DNA from: Komagataeibacter rhaeticus
GTDB lineage: Bacteria; Pseudomonadota; Alphaproteobacteria; Acetobacterales; Acetobacteraceae
Length of the DNA: 64,000 nt
Assembly: GCF_003207855.1 (NCBI RefSeq)
Contig: NZ_NKTZ01000008.1
Coordinates: 45,950 to 109,949, forward strand
Direction: 5' to 3'
In this document: positions 48,722 through 57,332 of the stretch, piece by piece
How the letters are laid out: every line of letters starts with the position of its first letter
How positions within the stretch are numbered: the first letter of the stretch is position 1
Notes under the pieces: generated by a model
Database searches by the model: none
The model's input: only the letters and a program-made list of their open reading frames with translations
Told to the model about the DNA's origin: nothing
Program-made: the position numbers and the translations under genes

Positions 48722-50415
48722 AATCCACGGAAAACCGGGAATTCTCGCGCCAGGCACGGCGTGAGGGCGTGCTGGCCCCGGTGCTGCAGATCTTGCAGAT
48801 ATGGCAGCGTCGCGCGCCGCTGCTGACGGCGGGCGCGCTGCTGTCGCTGCTGGCGCTGCTGATCGGGCTGCTGCTCATGCGGGCGGCGGGGCTGCGTGTG
48901 GCGGCCATGACGGTGGGCATGCTGGTGGTCACCACCGGGGCGCTGCGCATCTTTGGCGCCTCGCGCGTTATCCTGCGCTATACCGAGCGTCTGGTCACGC
49001 ATGATGCCATGTTCCGCGCGCTGGCGGATGTGCGGGTCTGGTTCTTCCGCCATCTGGCGCGTGGCGCCGCGGCGGGGCTTGGCTTCCGCCGCGCGGGTGA
49101 CCTGCTGTCGCGTCTGGTGTCCGATGTCGAGGCGCTGGACGGGCTTTACCTGCGCATCATCATCCCGCTTGCGGGTGCGCTGCTGGTCCTGCCGTTCCTG
49201 TTCATTGCCATCAATATGGTGGATACCGAACTGGCACTGGTGGTGAGCGGGCTGTTCGCCTGTGGTGCCTTTGGCCTGCCCCTGCTTGCTGCCATTCTGG
49301 GGCGGCGCGAGGGCGGGCTGGTCAGCCATGCCAGCGCGCAGCTGCGCATTGGCGTGCTGGATATGGTGGGCGGCCTGCGCGAGATCGCGACCTTTGGCGC
49401 GGAAGGCCGCATGCGTGACCATGTCCATGCCCGTGACGCGGCATTGTTCCGCGCACAGATGCGGCAGGCGCGCATGCTGGCCCTGGCCGGTGCCGCGTCC
49501 TATCTGTGCGGGCAGGCGGCGGTTGTGGCCGTGCTGGCGGCGGCCCTTGGCCTGGGCCTGCCGCGCATTGCCCCGCTGCCCGCGGCAGCCGTGCTGTTCC
49601 TGACCGTGGCGGCGTTTGAAAGCGTGGGCGGCCTGACCCGTGCCGGTGCGCTGGCGGGTAGCATTACCCGTGCGGCGGCGCGGGTGGTGGCGGTGGGCGC
49701 CATGCCCGAACATGCCCCGCCCGAAGGCACCGAACCGGCACCGGCCGGCACGGATATCCGCTTCGAGCACGTTACCTTCCGCTGGGATGCCCACCGCCAG
49801 CCGGTGCTGGATGACCTGAGCCTAAATATAGCGGCGGGCGAGCGCGTTGCGATACTCGGGGCATCGGGGGCGGGCAAGTCCACCCTTGCGGCGCTGCTGC
49901 TCAAGGTGGTGGCGCCCGAGGCGGGACGCATCACGCTGGGGGGGCAGGATATCGCCACCATCCGCGATGACGACCTGCGCGGGCGCATTGCATGGCTTTC
50001 ACAGGCGACGCATCTGTTCGCCGATACGATTCGTGCCAACCTGCTGCTGGGTCGGCCCGACGCGGACGAGGCGGAACTGTGGGCCGCGTTGGAGCAGGCC
50101 CGGGTGGCCGATGTGGTGCGTGATCTGCCCGAAGGGCTGGACAGCTGGCTGGGGGAAGGCGGGGCCAGTCTGTCGGGCGGGCAGGGCAGGCGGCTTGCGC
50201 TGGCGCGTGTCCTGCTTTCACGCGCGCCAATTCTGATTCTGGATGAACCGGCCACGGGGCTTGATGCGCGGACCGAGCAGGAATTCCTGCTGACCCTGAA
50301 TGAGGTCACACGCGGCCGCACGGTCATCCTGATTGCCCACCGGCTGGCGGGGGTTGAAAAACTGGATCACGCATGGCGGATTTCTGGCGGCAAGATGGCC
50401 GGTATTGGTGCATAA
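48718..50415 (+). CDS. cydC: Heterodimeric ABC exporter CydC
   Basis: The 565-residue partner of CydD. Six TM segments span residues 35-315 (including YTERLVTHDAMFRALADVRV), followed by the ATPase with GASGAGKST, LSGGQGRRLALARV and LILDEPATGLD. The order cydD-cydC and the RYTERLVTHDAMFR segment identify the pair. The start is GTG 48718, overlapping the preceding stop as GTGA. Confidence 0.9.
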   Translation: MKSTENREFSRQARREGVLAPVLQILQIWQRRAPLLTAGALLSLLALLIGLLLMRAAGLRVAAMTVGMLVVTTGALRIFGASRVILRYTERLVTHDAMFRALADVRVWFFRHLARGAAAGLGFRRAGDLLSRLVSDVEALDGLYLRIIIPLAGALLVLPFLFIAINMVDTELALVVSGLFACGAFGLPLLAAILGRREGGLVSHASAQLRIGVLDMVGGLREIATFGAEGRMRDHVHARDAALFRAQMRQARMLALAGAASYLCGQAAVVAVLAAALGLGLPRIAPLPAAAVLFLTVAAFESVGGLTRAGALAGSITRAAARVVAVGAMPEHAPPEGTEPAPAGTDIRFEHVTFRWDAHRQPVLDDLSLNIAAGERVAILGASGAGKSTLAALLLKVVAPEAGRITLGGQDIATIRDDDLRGRIAWLSQATHLFADTIRANLLLGRPDADEAELWAALEQARVADVVRDLPEGLDSWLGEGGASLSGGQGRRLALARVLLSRAPILILDEPATGLDARTEQEFLLTLNEVTRGRTVILIAHRLAGVEKLDHAWRISGGKMAGIGA

Positions 50416-50551
50416 GAAGGCGGGCATGTCGGTCCAGAGGATTGACGTGCCCAGCCCCGCAGGGCACGAAGTAGCGGAAAACCGGGTCGGACGCACCAGA
50501 AGCGCGCAAGCGGTCCGTCTTTTGAATCTCTGAAACAGGAGTAAGTTCATC

Positions 50552-50926
50552 ATGCGTCGCCTGTCCCTTCTTCTTGGTCTTGGTCTGCTGACAGGATGCG
50601 CTGGTGGCCATCCGGGCAAATATGTCGTGTTCTTTACCGAGAACTCCACCCAGCTTGACACGCCGGCCCAGACTGTCATCACGCAGGCGGCCCAGCGGGC
50701 GGTGGCCAGCCACGCCAATGTGCGTGTCGAAGGTTACGCCGCCGCCAGCCATGACCTGTCGGCCGATGAACTGCTGGCCATTGACCGCGCCAAGGTCGTC
50801 GCCCGCCAGCTGGTGGTGGATGGCGTGGACACCAGCCGCATCCGCCAGCAGCCGCGTGGCCCGATGAACAATGAAAGCGGTGCGCTGGCGTCCCGCCGCG
50901 TCGAGATCGAGGTGGGCGGACACTGA
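50552..50926 (+). CDS. OmpA-like lipoprotein
   Basis: A 124-residue lipoprotein with signal LSLLLGLGLLTGC (cysteine 16). The mature part has a short, divergent OmpA/peptidoglycan-binding-like fold: YVVFFTENSTQLDTPAQTVI, VRVEGYAAAS, then LLAIDRAKVVARQLVVDGVD and SRRVEIEVGG. It is shorter than standard OmpA_C domains, so cell-wall binding is uncertain. AGGAGT lies 9 bases before the ATG. It is followed 24 bases later by recQ. Confidence 0.8.
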   Translation: MRRLSLLLGLGLLTGCAGGHPGKYVVFFTENSTQLDTPAQTVITQAAQRAVASHANVRVEGYAAASHDLSADELLAIDRAKVVARQLVVDGVDTSRIRQQPRGPMNNESGALASRRVEIEVGGH

Positions 50927-50949
50927 GCGACGGCGCACCGCTTCATGCC

Positions 50950-52782
50950 ATGACACCGCACGCAGTCCCGTCGCGCGACCCGCGCGGCGTGCTGGCCGAT
51001 GTTTTCGGTTTTCCCGACTTTCGCGGCCTGCAGCAGCAGGCCGTGGATGAGGTCATGGCCGGGCGCGACTGCCTTGTGCTCATGCCTACGGGTGGCGGCA
51101 AGAGTGTGTGCTATCAGGTGCCCGCCCTGGCCCGGCCGGGCACCGGGCTTGTCATCTCGCCCCTGATCGCCCTGATGGATGACCAGGTGGCCGCCCTGCG
51201 CCAGCTGGGGGTCAATGCGGGCGCGCTGCATTCCGAACTGGAACCCGACGAGGCCGCCCGCGTGCGCGCCGACCTGGTGGCGGGGCGGCTGGATATCCTT
51301 TATGTCTCGCCCGAGCGGCTGCTCTCTCCGGGCATGCTGGAGCGGCTGGGACGGCTGACGCTGTCCGTCATCGCGATTGACGAAGCCCACTGCATTTCCG
51401 CCTGGGGCCATGAATTCCGGCCCGAATACCGCGAACTTGCGGCGCTGCCGCAGCATTTCCCCCATGTGCCGCGCATTGCCCTGACCGCCACGGCAGACGC
51501 GCGTACCCGCAGCGACATCCTTGAAGCCCTGGCCATGCCCGACGCCACGGTGCTCAAGGCCAGTTTCCACCGCCCCAACCTTGATATCGCCGTCCGGCCC
51601 AAGACATCGGAACTGCGTCAGCTGACCGCCATACTGGACCGGCACCGGGGGGCGGCCTCCATCGTCTATTGCGGCAGCCGCAGCAAGACCGAGCGCGTGG
51701 CGCGTTCGCTGGTGGGCAAGGGGTATCCGGCGCTGCCCTTCCATGCCGGGCTTTCCCCCGTTGAAAAGCGTGCGGCGCTGATGCGCTTCCGTTCAGGAGA
51801 GCCGGTGGTGATCGTGGCCACCATCGCCTTTGGCATGGGGATTGACCGGCCCGATGTGCGCGCGGTGGTGCATCTGGACATGCCTTCCTCGCCCGAGGGG
51901 TATTACCAGCAGATCGGCCGCGCGGGCCGCGATGGCGAACAGGCCGAGACGGTGCTGCTGTATGGCGGCGACGACATGGCGCGCGCACGCTACTGGCTGG
52001 AACAGTCCAACGCGCCCGATGCCCAGAAACGCATCATGAGTGCGCGGCTGGAAGCCATGATCGCCCTGACCGAGACGACCGGCTGCCGTACCCAGTCCCT
52101 CCTGTCCTGTTTTGGTGAGGAACTGGACCATGCCTGCGGGCATTGCGACAACTGCCGCAATCCTGTCGCCACGTTTGATGGCACGGTGGCGGCGCAGAAG
52201 GTGCTGTCCGCCATCTACCGCACCGGCCAGCGTTTTGGCGCGGTGCATGTGGTGGGCGTGCTGCGGGGCAAGGGATCGGACATGGTCTCGCGCCACGGGC
52301 ATGAGAAGCTGAGCGTGTTCGGCATCGGCCAGGACCGGCCGGAACCCTTCTGGCGTGGGGTGATCCGCCAGCTGATTGCCCGTGGCGCGATAAAGGTGAC
52401 GGGTGAATACAACTCCCTGGCGCTGGAGGAAGGGCGCGCGCGCCCCATCCTGCGTGGCGAGGAGCCGATCATGCTGCGCGAGGACGCGACCGAGGACCTG
52501 AAGGCCGCCGCCCGCACGATGGGGAATGCCCGCCCGCAACGACCCGATCTTGCGCCCGAGGCCGCCGCGCGGTACGAAGCCCTGCGGGCCTGGCGGCTGG
52601 GAGAGGCACGGGAACAGGAAATCCCGCCTTACGTTATCTTTCATGATGCCGTGCTGCATGACATTGCCATGGAGCGGCCATCCACGCTGGATGAGCTGGG
52701 TATGATCCGTGGGGTTGGTGGCTCCAAGCTGGCCCGTTATGGTGAAGCCGTGCTGGATGTGCTGGCGGAAGTGGGCGGCTAG
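50950..52782 (+). CDS. recQ: ATP-dependent DNA helicase RecQ
   Basis: A 610-residue 3'-5' helicase. It has FGFPDFRGLQQQAVDEVMAG (motif 0), Walker A LMPTGGGKSVCYQ, DEAHCISAWGHEFRPEY, LTATAD, VIVATIAFGMGIDRPDVRAV and QIGRAGRDG. The zinc-binding region contains CGHCDNC, the winged-helix RQC domain follows, and an HRDC domain ends the protein (REQEIPPYVIFHDAVLHDIA). All parts of a full bacterial RecQ are present. Confidence 0.95.
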   Translation: MTPHAVPSRDPRGVLADVFGFPDFRGLQQQAVDEVMAGRDCLVLMPTGGGKSVCYQVPALARPGTGLVISPLIALMDDQVAALRQLGVNAGALHSELEPDEAARVRADLVAGRLDILYVSPERLLSPGMLERLGRLTLSVIAIDEAHCISAWGHEFRPEYRELAALPQHFPHVPRIALTATADARTRSDILEALAMPDATVLKASFHRPNLDIAVRPKTSELRQLTAILDRHRGAASIVYCGSRSKTERVARSLVGKGYPALPFHAGLSPVEKRAALMRFRSGEPVVIVATIAFGMGIDRPDVRAVVHLDMPSSPEGYYQQIGRAGRDGEQAETVLLYGGDDMARARYWLEQSNAPDAQKRIMSARLEAMIALTETTGCRTQSLLSCFGEELDHACGHCDNCRNPVATFDGTVAAQKVLSAIYRTGQRFGAVHVVGVLRGKGSDMVSRHGHEKLSVFGIGQDRPEPFWRGVIRQLIARGAIKVTGEYNSLALEEGRARPILRGEEPIMLREDATEDLKAAARTMGNARPQRPDLAPEAAARYEALRAWRLGEAREQEIPPYVIFHDAVLHDIAMERPSTLDELGMIRGVGGSKLARYGEAVLDVLAEVGG

Positions 52783-52845
52783 TCCCGTCCGGCTGGCCGG
52801 CATGGGCCGCCCCTGTTTTATGCTGTAGTCGGGAACCCGTTGCGC

Positions 52846-53352
52846 ATGCGTTGCCCCTTTTGTGGAAATGATGATACCCAGGTCAAGGACAGCCGCCCGC
52901 ATGAAGATGGCGCCGCCATCCGGCGCCGGCGTATCTGCGGTGCGTGCGGGCAGCGCTTCACCACCATCGAGCGGGTGCAGCTGCGTGATCTTGTGGTCAT
53001 CAAGGCCGACGGGCGCCGCGTGCCGTTCGAGCGCGAGAAGTTGGCGCGCTCGGTCCGCATCGCGCTGCGCAAGCGCCCGGTCGATGCCGAGCGGATCGAG
53101 CGGATCGTCAACGGGATTGTCCGCCGTCTTGAAGCCATGGGGGAGACGGATATCCCTTCACGCGATATCGGGCGGCTGGTCATGGAAACGCTGCGCGAGA
53201 TTGATTCCGTGGCCTATATCCGCTTTGCCAGCGTGCACTGGGATTTCCGGGATACCAAGGATTTTGCCGATATCCTGGACACGATTTCCGCCTCCGTATC
53301 GGGGGAGGAGGGCAGCGACTTTGCCCCCGACGGTGCCAAGGACAAAGATTGA
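52846..53352 (+). CDS. nrdR: NrdR transcriptional repressor of ribonucleotide reductase
   Basis: NrdR binds NrdR boxes at ribonucleotide reductase promoters in response to ATP/dATP. The 168-residue protein starts [18 protein letters not shown], has the second zinc pair in [10 protein letters not shown], and an ATP-cone domain ([20 protein letters not shown]). ATG 52846 is preferred to TTG 52840 because the family begins MRCPFC. It is followed by nusB after 72 bases. Confidence 0.95.
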   Translation: MRCPFCGNDDTQVKDSRPHEDGAAIRRRRICGACGQRFTTIERVQLRDLVVIKADGRRVPFEREKLARSVRIALRKRPVDAERIERIVNGIVRRLEAMGETDIPSRDIGRLVMETLREIDSVAYIRFASVHWDFRDTKDFADILDTISASVSGEEGSDFAPDGAKDKD

Positions 53353-53424
53353 ACTGGACCCCGCGGCCCAAAGAGGCGATGAAGCCCTGATTTCGCAGCA
53401 TCGCCACAGCAGGAGTACCCCGCC

Positions 53425-53958
53425 ATGACACAGACAGACGGTGACCGGCAGCCCAAGGTCCGTTCCCGCACCGCATCGCGCGTGGCGGCGGTGCAGGCCC
53501 TGTTCCAGATCGAGCAGGCTGGCGAAAGCCCCGAGCACGTCATAAACCAGTTCAACCGCCACCGGCTGGGCACATCCGTGGTGCAGGACGGCAGCTATGC
53601 CGAAGGGCAGGTGCCCGATGCCGATGCCCGCCTGTTTGGCATCGTGGTGCGTGGCGCCGTGGCGCGGCAGGAACGCATAGACGGCCTGCTGCACGAGATC
53701 CTGCCGGCTTCGTGGCCGCTGGCCCGGCTGGACCCGGTGCTGCGCGCGATCATGCATGCGGCGGGTGGCGAAATGACGGGGGCGGACCCCGTCCCCGCGC
53801 GTGTCATCATCAATGAATACATGGATATCGCCCACGGTTTTCTGGCGGGGGATGAGCCGCGCATGCTCAATGGCGTGCTTGATGCGCTGTCACGGCGCCT
53901 GCAGGAACCGGCGGCGCAGCCAGCCATGGACGTGACGCCCGATACCCCGGAATCCTGA
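53425..53958 (+). CDS. nusB: Transcription antitermination factor NusB
   Basis: NusB binds boxA RNA with NusE and promotes rRNA antitermination. The 177-residue helical protein has SRTASRVAAVQALFQIEQAG at the start, the helix ERIDGLLHEILPASWPLARL then DPVLRAIMHAAGGEM, and VPARVIINEYMDIAHGFLAG. An extra Pro/Ala tail of about 18 residues follows. AGGAG lies 10 bases before the ATG. The gene precedes thiL, its usual partner. Confidence 0.94.
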   Translation: MTQTDGDRQPKVRSRTASRVAAVQALFQIEQAGESPEHVINQFNRHRLGTSVVQDGSYAEGQVPDADARLFGIVVRGAVARQERIDGLLHEILPASWPLARLDPVLRAIMHAAGGEMTGADPVPARVIINEYMDIAHGFLAGDEPRMLNGVLDALSRRLQEPAAQPAMDVTPDTPES

Positions 53959-53974
53959 AGCAGGATGGGCGGCT

Positions 53975-54952
53975 ATGGCGTGCCGTGACCTGCCCGATAC
54001 CGGGCTGCCAGCCGAATTCGGGTTCATAGCCCGTATTTTCCGCCCGCTTGCAGGCCATGGCGCGCTGGACCTGCGTGATGATGCCGCCGTGTTTACCCCG
54101 CCACCGGGCCGGCAGATCGTGATCGCGGCCGACGCCATGGTGGAGAGCGTGCATTTCCTGCCCGATGACCCGGCGGAGACCGTGGGCCGCAAGCTGCTGC
54201 GCTGCAACCTGTCCGACCTTGCGGGCATGGATGCGACGCCGCTGGGCTACCTGCTGACGGTATCCATGCCCCCCGCGCGTGACGAGGCCTGGTTCGCGGG
54301 CTTTGCGACCGGGCTTGCGCGTGACCAGCAGGAATTCGGCATTACCCTGCTGGGGGGCGATACCACATCCACCACCGGCCCGCTGGTGCTCTCGCTGACC
54401 GTGCTGGGGCATGTCGCCCCCGGCATGGCACTGCGCCGGAATACGGCGCGCGTGGGGGACGGGCTATGGGTGACAGGCACCATTGGCGATGGCGCGATGG
54501 GCCTTCTGGCACGCCGGGGCGAGATAGCCGACAGGGATGGCTACCTGGCGGGTCGCTACCAGTTGCCACGCCCCCGTCTGGGGCTGGCGCTTGGTGCGGT
54601 TGCTTCCGCTGGCATGGATGTTTCCGACGGGCTGGTGCAGGACCTGGGGCACATGGCGCGCGAAAGTGGCGTGGGCGCGGTCATCCATGCGGCACAGGTG
54701 CCACTTTCCCCCGCCGTGCGTATGCTCGGGCCGCAATGGCTGCCCACCTGCCTGGGTGGGGGGGATGACTATGAACTGCTGCTGGCGGTGCCGCCGGGGC
54801 ATGACGCGTTGCTGCGTGACCATGCGGCGCGGCAGGGGGTGCCGGTTACCCGCATCGGGCAGGTGGTGGCAGGGGCGGGCGTGCGTGTGCTTGACGCCTG
54901 CGGGGCAGAGATGGTGCTGGCCCGGCGCGGCTGGAGCCATGTAGGCGGCTAG
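53975..54952 (+). CDS. thiL: Thiamine-monophosphate kinase
   Basis: ThiL phosphorylates thiamine monophosphate to thiamine pyrophosphate. The 325-residue protein has DLRDDAAVFTPPPG, AADAMVESVHFLPDD, NLSDLAGMDATPLGYLLTVS and GMDVSDGLVQDLGH, the latter two being the ATP and metal sites. The stop is 6 bases from the convergent gene at 54959. With thiM at 61897 the window holds two thiamine salvage/activation steps. Confidence 0.93.
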   Translation: MACRDLPDTGLPAEFGFIARIFRPLAGHGALDLRDDAAVFTPPPGRQIVIAADAMVESVHFLPDDPAETVGRKLLRCNLSDLAGMDATPLGYLLTVSMPPARDEAWFAGFATGLARDQQEFGITLLGGDTTSTTGPLVLSLTVLGHVAPGMALRRNTARVGDGLWVTGTIGDGAMGLLARRGEIADRDGYLAGRYQLPRPRLGLALGAVASAGMDVSDGLVQDLGHMARESGVGAVIHAAQVPLSPAVRMLGPQWLPTCLGGGDDYELLLAVPPGHDALLRDHAARQGVPVTRIGQVVAGAGVRVLDACGAEMVLARRGWSHVGG

Positions 54953-54958
54953 GCGCGT

Positions 54959-56119
54959 TCAGTCCGCCAGCGGGCGGTCGTACACACGGTAGCGCTTGCA
55001 CGGCCGGGGCGTGATGCGCTCGATCAGGCGGCGCATGGGCAGGTTGGTTTCCAGTACCCAGCCCAGTTCGATGGTGCGGTAGGGCAGGCTGCGGCCGCGC
55101 TTCATCAGTTCGGTAATGGCCAGGGCGGGCATGATGGCGCCCAGCGCCGTACCATCCAGCGTGGAACTGACCCCCAGCAGGATGACGCGGGCGGAATGGA
55201 ATTCATGCCGCAGCAGCCGCTTGCCCAGCTTGAGCCAGCCCAGCGGCGAGGGGTCGCCGTTCAGGTCCCATGAGATATCGAATACATTGGGCACCACAAG
55301 GGCAACACAGACCGGCTTGCCGGCCTGTTCGATCAGCACGAAATGCTCCGGCCGCAGGATGGGCTTCATCTCCACGATCATGGACTGCACATCCTCGCGC
55401 GCCAGCGGGATCGAACCCCAGTTGTTGCGCCACGCATCGTTGTAAAGCGTGCGCAGGATCTCGCCATCCTCCTCGATCCGGTCCATGCGCAGGCCACGGG
55501 TGGTGACATTGCCCAGCCTTCCTTCCCCCAGGCGCAGGCTGGCGGGGACCAGATGCGCTTCCTCCGCATCGGGGCCGGTGCGCATCTGGTAGGCCACCAG
55601 GTCGCGTATCTTGACGCAGCCACAGGCCTCCATCATGCCCGGCAGCCATTGCGGGTGCCACGGCATGGCGACCATGGGCATGGCGTGATGGCCTTCGATC
55701 ATCACGCCGAATTCGCCATTGCTGTCCAGCGTCTGCGGCCCGCGCATGAGCTTCATGCCATGCTGGCGCAGCCATGTGCCTGCGGCATCCAGCAGGGCGG
55801 AGACCACCTCCAGGTCGTCAATCGCGTCCAGTGCCCCGAAAAAGCCCACGGGTTCGCCATAATGCGCCATGGAGACCGGGTCGATCTGGGCCGAGATCCG
55901 GCCCACCGCGCGCCCGCCGCGCATGGCAAGGAAATACTGCGCCCGGCCCAGCCGGAAAAAGGCGTTCTTGCGCGGTGTCAGCAGGTCGCGCTGGGTCAGG
56001 TCCAGTGGCGGCACGTAACCGGGCAGGCCGGCGTACAGGCGGCGGGGCAACTGGATAAAGGTGGTCATCTGACGAAAGCCGGAAACGGGAATGATAGTAA
56101 GACGATCGGTTTCGTTCAT
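54959..56119 (-). CDS. Acyltransferase-like (GNAT fold) protein of unknown function
   Basis: A 386-residue protein with no signal peptide. Visible landmarks are FIQLPRRLYAGLPGYVPPLD, KNAFFRLGRAQYFLAMRGGR then AVGRISAQID, FFGALDAIDDLEVVSALLDA and MKPILRPEHFVLIEQAGKPV. The pattern is that of the conserved alphaproteobacterial proteins with a GNAT-type N-acyltransferase fold, often given misleading names. No substrate can be proposed. It is divergent from the SDR at 56277, with a 157-base gap, and may share a function with it. Confidence 0.65.
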   Translation of the reverse strand: MNETDRLTIIPVSGFRQMTTFIQLPRRLYAGLPGYVPPLDLTQRDLLTPRKNAFFRLGRAQYFLAMRGGRAVGRISAQIDPVSMAHYGEPVGFFGALDAIDDLEVVSALLDAAGTWLRQHGMKLMRGPQTLDSNGEFGVMIEGHHAMPMVAMPWHPQWLPGMMEACGCVKIRDLVAYQMRTGPDAEEAHLVPASLRLGEGRLGNVTTRGLRMDRIEEDGEILRTLYNDAWRNNWGSIPLAREDVQSMIVEMKPILRPEHFVLIEQAGKPVCVALVVPNVFDISWDLNGDPSPLGWLKLGKRLLRHEFHSARVILLGVSSTLDGTALGAIMPALAITELMKRGRSLPYRTIELGWVLETNLPMRRLIERITPRPCKRYRVYDRPLAD

Positions 56120-56276
56120 GACCGGTTCGTTGCATCCTGAACATTACCGGCATGGGCCCTTGTTTCCATGGTGGAACCGCGCAGGCTATGCAGGCATGGG
56201 TTGAGAGAAGTGATTCGGTGGTCCGTCCTGTTGTTGTGCTCATTGCACAGATGGACCCTGAAAAGGAAGATGGACA

Positions 56277-57074
56277 ATGACAGTAAGGACCGCTTCACGC
56301 ATGGATGAAGGCAGATATGTGCTGATTACGGGTGCATCCAGCGGGATCGGGGCGGAACTGGCGTGGCTTTACGCCGCCCGTGGGCGGCCGCTGGTGCTGT
56401 GGGGGCGCAATGCCGGACGGCTGGAAAACGTGGCCGCCCGGGCGCGTGGCTGCGGGGTGGATGTGCGGACCCGCGTACTGGACGTGGCCGATGGTACGGC
56501 CGCCATCGCCGCCCTGCGGGAAGACGATGCCAGCCACCCGCTTGATATCGTCATCCTTGCCGCGGGGCAGGGCGACATGCGGCGCGGGGATGATGTGGTG
56601 GAACGGGCGGAGGACGTGCTCAGGCTGGGTCTGGTCAATTACGCAACACCTTCGGCCATGGCCGCCGCCGCCGCCGAATGCATGGTGCCGCGCGGGCAGG
56701 GGCATATCGTGCTGATCGGTTCGGTGGCGGCCTTCCATGCCCTGCCGTTCGCCGCTGCCTATTCCGGCTCCAAGGCGGGGCTGAAACGCTTTGCCGAGGC
56801 ACAGCAGATGGCGCTGGCCCCGCTTGGCATCGGGGTGACCCTGGTCTCGCCGGGGTTTGTGGATACGCCCATGAGCCGCCGCGTGGTGGGGGCCAAGCCG
56901 TTCCTGCAGACTGCCCCCATGGCCGCGCGCCGGATTGCCCGCGCGGTGGACCGTGACCGGCCGCATCTGATCTTTCCGTTCCTGTTTTCCGTGCTGCGGC
57001 TGGTCGATACCCTGGTGCCGTGGCCGCTCAAGCGGCGCATTCTGTCAGCAATCAAAGCCGACCAGACCGGCTGA
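56277..57074 (+). CDS. Short-chain dehydrogenase/reductase
   Basis: A 265-residue classical SDR: cofactor motif YVLITGASSGIGAELAWLYA (Gly-rich loop at residues 17-23), ILAAGQGD in the NAG position, the catalytic serine in GHIVLIGSVAAF and YSGSKAGLKRF (YxxxK). A hydrophobic C-terminal stretch (LIFPFLFSVLRLVDTLV) may associate with the membrane, as in SDRs that act on lipids. AAGGAAG lies 7 bases before the ATG. The substrate is unknown. Confidence 0.85.
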   Translation: MTVRTASRMDEGRYVLITGASSGIGAELAWLYAARGRPLVLWGRNAGRLENVAARARGCGVDVRTRVLDVADGTAAIAALREDDASHPLDIVILAAGQGDMRRGDDVVERAEDVLRLGLVNYATPSAMAAAAAECMVPRGQGHIVLIGSVAAFHALPFAAAYSGSKAGLKRFAEAQQMALAPLGIGVTLVSPGFVDTPMSRRVVGAKPFLQTAPMAARRIARAVDRDRPHLIFPFLFSVLRLVDTLVPWPLKRRILSAIKADQTG

Positions 57075-57096
57075 GCGGCAGGAGGACTGCCATCCC

Positions 57097-57201
57097 ATGG
57101 GCATGGCGTTTGTTGCGGATCTGGATGATTGTGGCCATTTCGTGACATTGATCAATGAAATTGGCCGGAGCATGGGCTTGTTTCCTGCACAGATATGTTA
57201 A
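57097..57201 (+). CDS. Candidate 34-residue small protein
   Basis: A short frame beginning MGMAFVADLDDCGHFVTLIN and ending PAQIC, 22 bases after the SDR stop. GGAGG is 11 bases upstream of the ATG. A short CAGGC/GCCTG hairpin with TTTTT (57208-57231) follows the stop, so a transcript could end here. There is no family match that I recognise; it could equally be an untranslated 3' region. Confidence 0.3.
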   Translation: MGMAFVADLDDCGHFVTLINEIGRSMGLFPAQIC

Positions 57202-57207
57202 CAACCA

Positions 57208-57231
57208 GGCCTGCGATGCCTGATTTTTGTC
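57208..57231 (+). terminator. Weak terminator-like hairpin
   Basis: CAGGC (about 57208) and GCCTG pair over a 7-base loop and are followed by ATTTTT. The stem is only 5 bp. It lies between the SDR/small ORF and glk. Confidence 0.35.
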
Positions 57232-57332
57232 CCCTGTTGCGCAAGATGTGATGGGAGGGGCATGATCGTAGACTGTTTTTATTGCAATTGCAGGCAAGGA
57301 GCATGCCGCATGGGCACGGAGCGTGACCGGAC

